Positions 57,990 through 64,000 of a stretch of 64,000 nucleotides of DNA are shown piece by piece (the first letter of the stretch is position 1; the number at the start of each line of letters is the position of its first letter). Source of the stretch: Pasteurella atlantica. GTDB lineage: Bacteria; Pseudomonadota; Gammaproteobacteria; Enterobacterales; Pasteurellaceae. A program made the position numbers and the translations under genes. Below the pieces are notes generated by a model that ran no database searches, was not told the DNA's origin, and saw only the letters and a program-made list of their open reading frames with translations. The stretch lies in NCBI RefSeq assembly GCF_963693435.1, contig NZ_OY856306.1:1-64000 (forward strand), written 5' to 3'.

Positions 57990-58379
57990 GTATTTCAAAT
58001 ACATAATATTGTGGATACAACAAATACCCTTTATACCGCTCTAAAATATGACAAATAACAATATTATTCACAAACAACAAAATAGTACACAAAACTACTG
58101 AACAAGGTAAAGTTTTGTCACAATTTAATTTATCTATATATTTAAATTAAAAAAAGCAGAACTTTTCTGCCTCATAAACTCTTTGTTTATTTTTCCCTTA
58201 CATATATAGGTGAAAAAATGGTTTATTTCTAACATAATTTTTCAAATCAGATGTCATTATGTACAAGAATTTTTAATTTAAAAAAATGATAAAGTGTAGA
58301 ATTTTGTAGCTACCTAACCATTTCTTCATTCACATAGAAAATAAAGACTTGTTAGTAATATTTACTCAATAATAAGAAA
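57990..58379. other. 390-bp gap with only the rRNA-operon terminator
   Basis: AT-rich, no open frame of interest. The terminator near 58149-58170 is listed separately. Confidence 0.6.
58149..58170 (-). terminator. Terminator of the rRNA operon
   Basis: On the minus strand GCAGAA and TTCTGC pair around AAG, followed by seven T. It lies about 210 bases beyond tRNA-Trp, the last gene of the operon. Confidence 0.75.
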
Positions 58380-58455
58380 TGGCAGGGGCGGAGAGACTCG
58401 AACTCCCAGCATTCGGTTTTGGAGACCGACGCTCTACCAATTGAACTACGCCCCT
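58380..58455 (-). tRNA. tRNA-Trp (CCA anticodon)
   Basis: A 76-nt cloverleaf with encoded 3' CCA. The acceptor stem AGGGGCG pairs with CGCCCCT, and the anticodon loop reads CTCCAAA with anticodon CCA. The T-arm is GTTCGAGTC. It is last in the rRNA operon, after tRNA-Asp, the order seen in E. coli rrnC. Confidence 0.97.
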
Positions 58456-58464
58456 AAAAAGAGT

Positions 58465-58541
58465 TGGCGGAATGGACGGGATTCGAACCCGCGACCCCCT
58501 GCGTGACAGGCAGGTATTCTAACCAGCTGAACTACCACTCC
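58465..58541 (-). tRNA. tRNA-Asp (GTC anticodon)
   Basis: A 77-nt cloverleaf with encoded CCA. GGAGTGG pairs with CCATTCC (one G-U), and the anticodon loop CTGTCAC gives GTC. It follows the second 5S gene and is 9 bases from tRNA-Trp. Confidence 0.97.
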
Positions 58542-58556
58542 GCAAATTTGGAAAAT

Positions 58557-58669
58557 CTAACAGTGTCCTACTCTCACATAGGGAGACCCTACACTACCAT
58601 CGGCGTTACAGCATTTCACTTCTGAGTTCGGTATGGAGTCAGGTGGTACTACTGCACTATTACTGTTAG
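58557..58669 (-). rRNA. 5S rRNA, distal copy
   Basis: About 113 nt. Core segments CCACCTGACTCCATACCGAA and CGCCGATGGTAGTGTAGGG are standard 5S. Helix I is CTAACAGT paired with ACTGTTAG. It is the second of two tandem 5S genes and differs from the proximal copy mainly in paired positions. Confidence 0.93.
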
Positions 58670-58723
58670 AAAAATTTTTATTAAGTTAGTCTACTCATAA
58701 TGAATAAACTAATGTAATAAAAC

Positions 58724-58838
58724 CCTGATGGTGTCCTACTCTCACATAGGGAGACCCTACACTACCATCGGCGTTACAACTTTTCACTTCTGAGTTCGGT
58801 ATGGAATCAGGTGGTTCCGTTGCACTATGGCCATCAGG
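58724..58838 (-). rRNA. 5S rRNA, proximal copy
   Basis: About 115 nt. It has the same 5S core as the distal copy, but helix I is CCTGATGG paired with CCATCAGG. Helix II bases also differ in a compensating way. It follows the 23S gene by about 150 bases. Confidence 0.95.
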
Positions 58839-58940
58839 AAAATCTGTCGATATTTATATCTAATCTTTTCTTCATTCTTTAAATTAAAAACAAGCTTCTA
58901 CTTTAACTTTCTTAAACTTCAAACTCCAACCTTACAGTCT

Positions 58941-58967
58941 TCTGTCTTCCGTCCTCTGTCTTCTGAA
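58941..58967. repeat. 27-bp direct repeat flanking 23S, downstream copy
   Basis: TCTGTCTTCCGTCCTCTGTC plus TTCTGAA. It matches 62062-62088 at 26 of 27 positions in the same orientation. Confidence 0.85.
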
Positions 58968-58988
58968 ACAAAAACACTTGAGTGTTGT

Positions 58989-61897
<2,909 letters not shown>

Positions 61898-62061
61898 ATA
61901 CAACCTCAAGTATTCTTAAAATAAAGAAAACCCAACATTGTTACATTAAACAACTCAAGTTCGTATGTTGCTTTTGTTCAACATACTATTTTTTAGTTTC
62001 TTACTCAGACTTCTTCTCAAAAAACAGCCACTTTAACAAATTACAGTTTTAATTCCTGTCA

Positions 62062-62088
62062 TCTGTCTTCCGTACTCTGTCTTCTGAA
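62062..62088. repeat. 27-bp direct repeat flanking 23S, upstream copy
   Basis: TCTGTCTTCCGTACTCTGTC plus TTCTGAA, in the 16S-23S spacer. One mismatch to 58941-58967. Confidence 0.85.
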
Positions 62089-62122
62089 CTTGAAAGTCTT
62101 CAGTTTTCAGCTTGTTTCCAAT

Positions 62123-62135
62123 TTTTTAAAGAACA
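62123..62135 (-). promoter_or_regulatory. boxA antitermination element in the 16S-23S spacer
   Basis: Minus strand TGTTCTTTAAAAA, followed by TTGGAAACAAGCTGAAAAC. It matches the E. coli spacer boxA context (TGCTCTTTAACAA) at most positions. Expected to bind NusB-NusE for rRNA antitermination. Confidence 0.8.
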
Positions 62136-62158
62136 ATAAGATAATAAATATCTTTAAA

Positions 62159-62234
62159 TGGCGTCCCCAGGGGGATTCGAACCCCCGTTACCGCCGTGAA
62201 AGGGCGATGTCCTAGGCCTCTAGACGATGGGGAC
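62159..62234 (-). tRNA. tRNA-Glu (TTC anticodon)
   Basis: A 76-nt cloverleaf with encoded CCA. GTCCCCA pairs with TGGGGAC, and the anticodon loop CTTTCAC gives TTC. It is the single spacer tRNA between 16S and 23S. It also feeds the HemA reaction once charged. Confidence 0.97.
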
Positions 62235-62320
62235 AACATTTAGAGATACTCTTATCTCTTTTTTGTCTCTTATTTCTCTATCAAACAATCTGTGTGAGCA
62301 CTCATTGTCGCTTATTCAGG

Positions 62321-63862
<1,542 letters not shown>

Positions 63863-64000
63863 AAAGTTTAATCGCTCAATAAACTGACATAGAATTTTTA
63901 TTAAAAAAATTTTCAGTGACACTTATTAAGACTTCTTTATTTCAAATATTTTTTTCAAATAAGTCAATCAACAAGTGCCCACACAGATTGTCTGATAAAT
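63863..64000 (-). promoter_or_regulatory. rRNA operon leader (promoters outside the window)
   Basis: The minus strand carries GACAATCTGTGTGGGCACTT, which closely matches the leader upstream of 16S in E. coli rrn operons. AT-rich 16S processing sequence follows. No promoter is visible within these 138 bases. Confidence 0.6.

Overview
The window is chromosomal DNA of a low-GC Gammaproteobacterium, almost certainly a member of the Pasteurellaceae. The housekeeping proteins (MetG, RlmKL, Prc, ProQ, LepA, HemA, ThrS) look enterobacterial/Haemophilus-like. Many intergenic gaps also carry a long uptake-signal-type motif: core AAGCGGT, then an AT-rich spacer, then AAATTTGCAA. This resembles the Actinobacillus pleuropneumoniae type rather than the Haemophilus influenzae type. 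Genus cannot be fixed from sequence reading alone.

Layout. Bases 1-18100 are core genes: metG (partial), rlmKL, a SufE-like gene, greA, a HerA-like ATPase, infC-rpmI-rplT (infC starts with AUU), rsmJ, a VanY-type peptidase, a large MscS-family channel, prc-proQ and gph-trpS. Bases 18100-25450 are an accessory island: a possible small RNA, a DUF3800 gene, a pair of REP-like palindromes, an MNT/HEPN toxin-antitoxin pair, a tightly packed three-gene module (ParB-like protein, OLD-like ATPase-TOPRIM nuclease, D12-class DNA adenine methylase), and the remains of an ORF6N gene and of a second MNT/HEPN pair. Bases 25450-41900 are a surface-polysaccharide locus transcribed leftward. Its promoter-distal part looks intact: flippase, polymerase, Stealth phosphotransferase, sulfotransferase, glycosyltransferase, aminotransferase, initiating sugar transferase and 4,6-dehydratase. 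A YhcG-type nuclease gene is embedded in it. Its promoter-proximal part is a wreck: internally deleted rmlB, a TagD-like cytidylyltransferase, a flippase broken by an ISAs1-type insertion and a frameshift, a glycosyltransferase, and a fragment of an iron-dependent alcohol dehydrogenase. A protein fusing the MNT and HEPN domains sits at the upstream edge. Bases 42000-58000 are core again: rnt, lepA, nfeD, hemA, an NhaC-like antiporter, a lipoprotein, a Ubi hydroxylase, a MOSC protein broken by a stop codon, proBA, glyA, thrS and grxA.

Bases 58100-64000 hold a complete leftward rRNA operon: 16S, tRNA-Glu, 23S, two tandem 5S genes of different sequence, tRNA-Asp, tRNA-Trp and a terminator. The two 5S copies differ in two helices, yet both helices remain paired in each.

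The best candidate for a little-described system is the ParB-like / ATPase-TOPRIM / adenine methylase operon at 20792-24558. Its architecture suggests anti-phage or self/non-self DNA discrimination, but that role is inference. Three MNT/HEPN loci in one window (intact pair, decayed pair, single-chain fusion) are the second point of interest. The polysaccharide locus appears to record one cassette being replaced by another.
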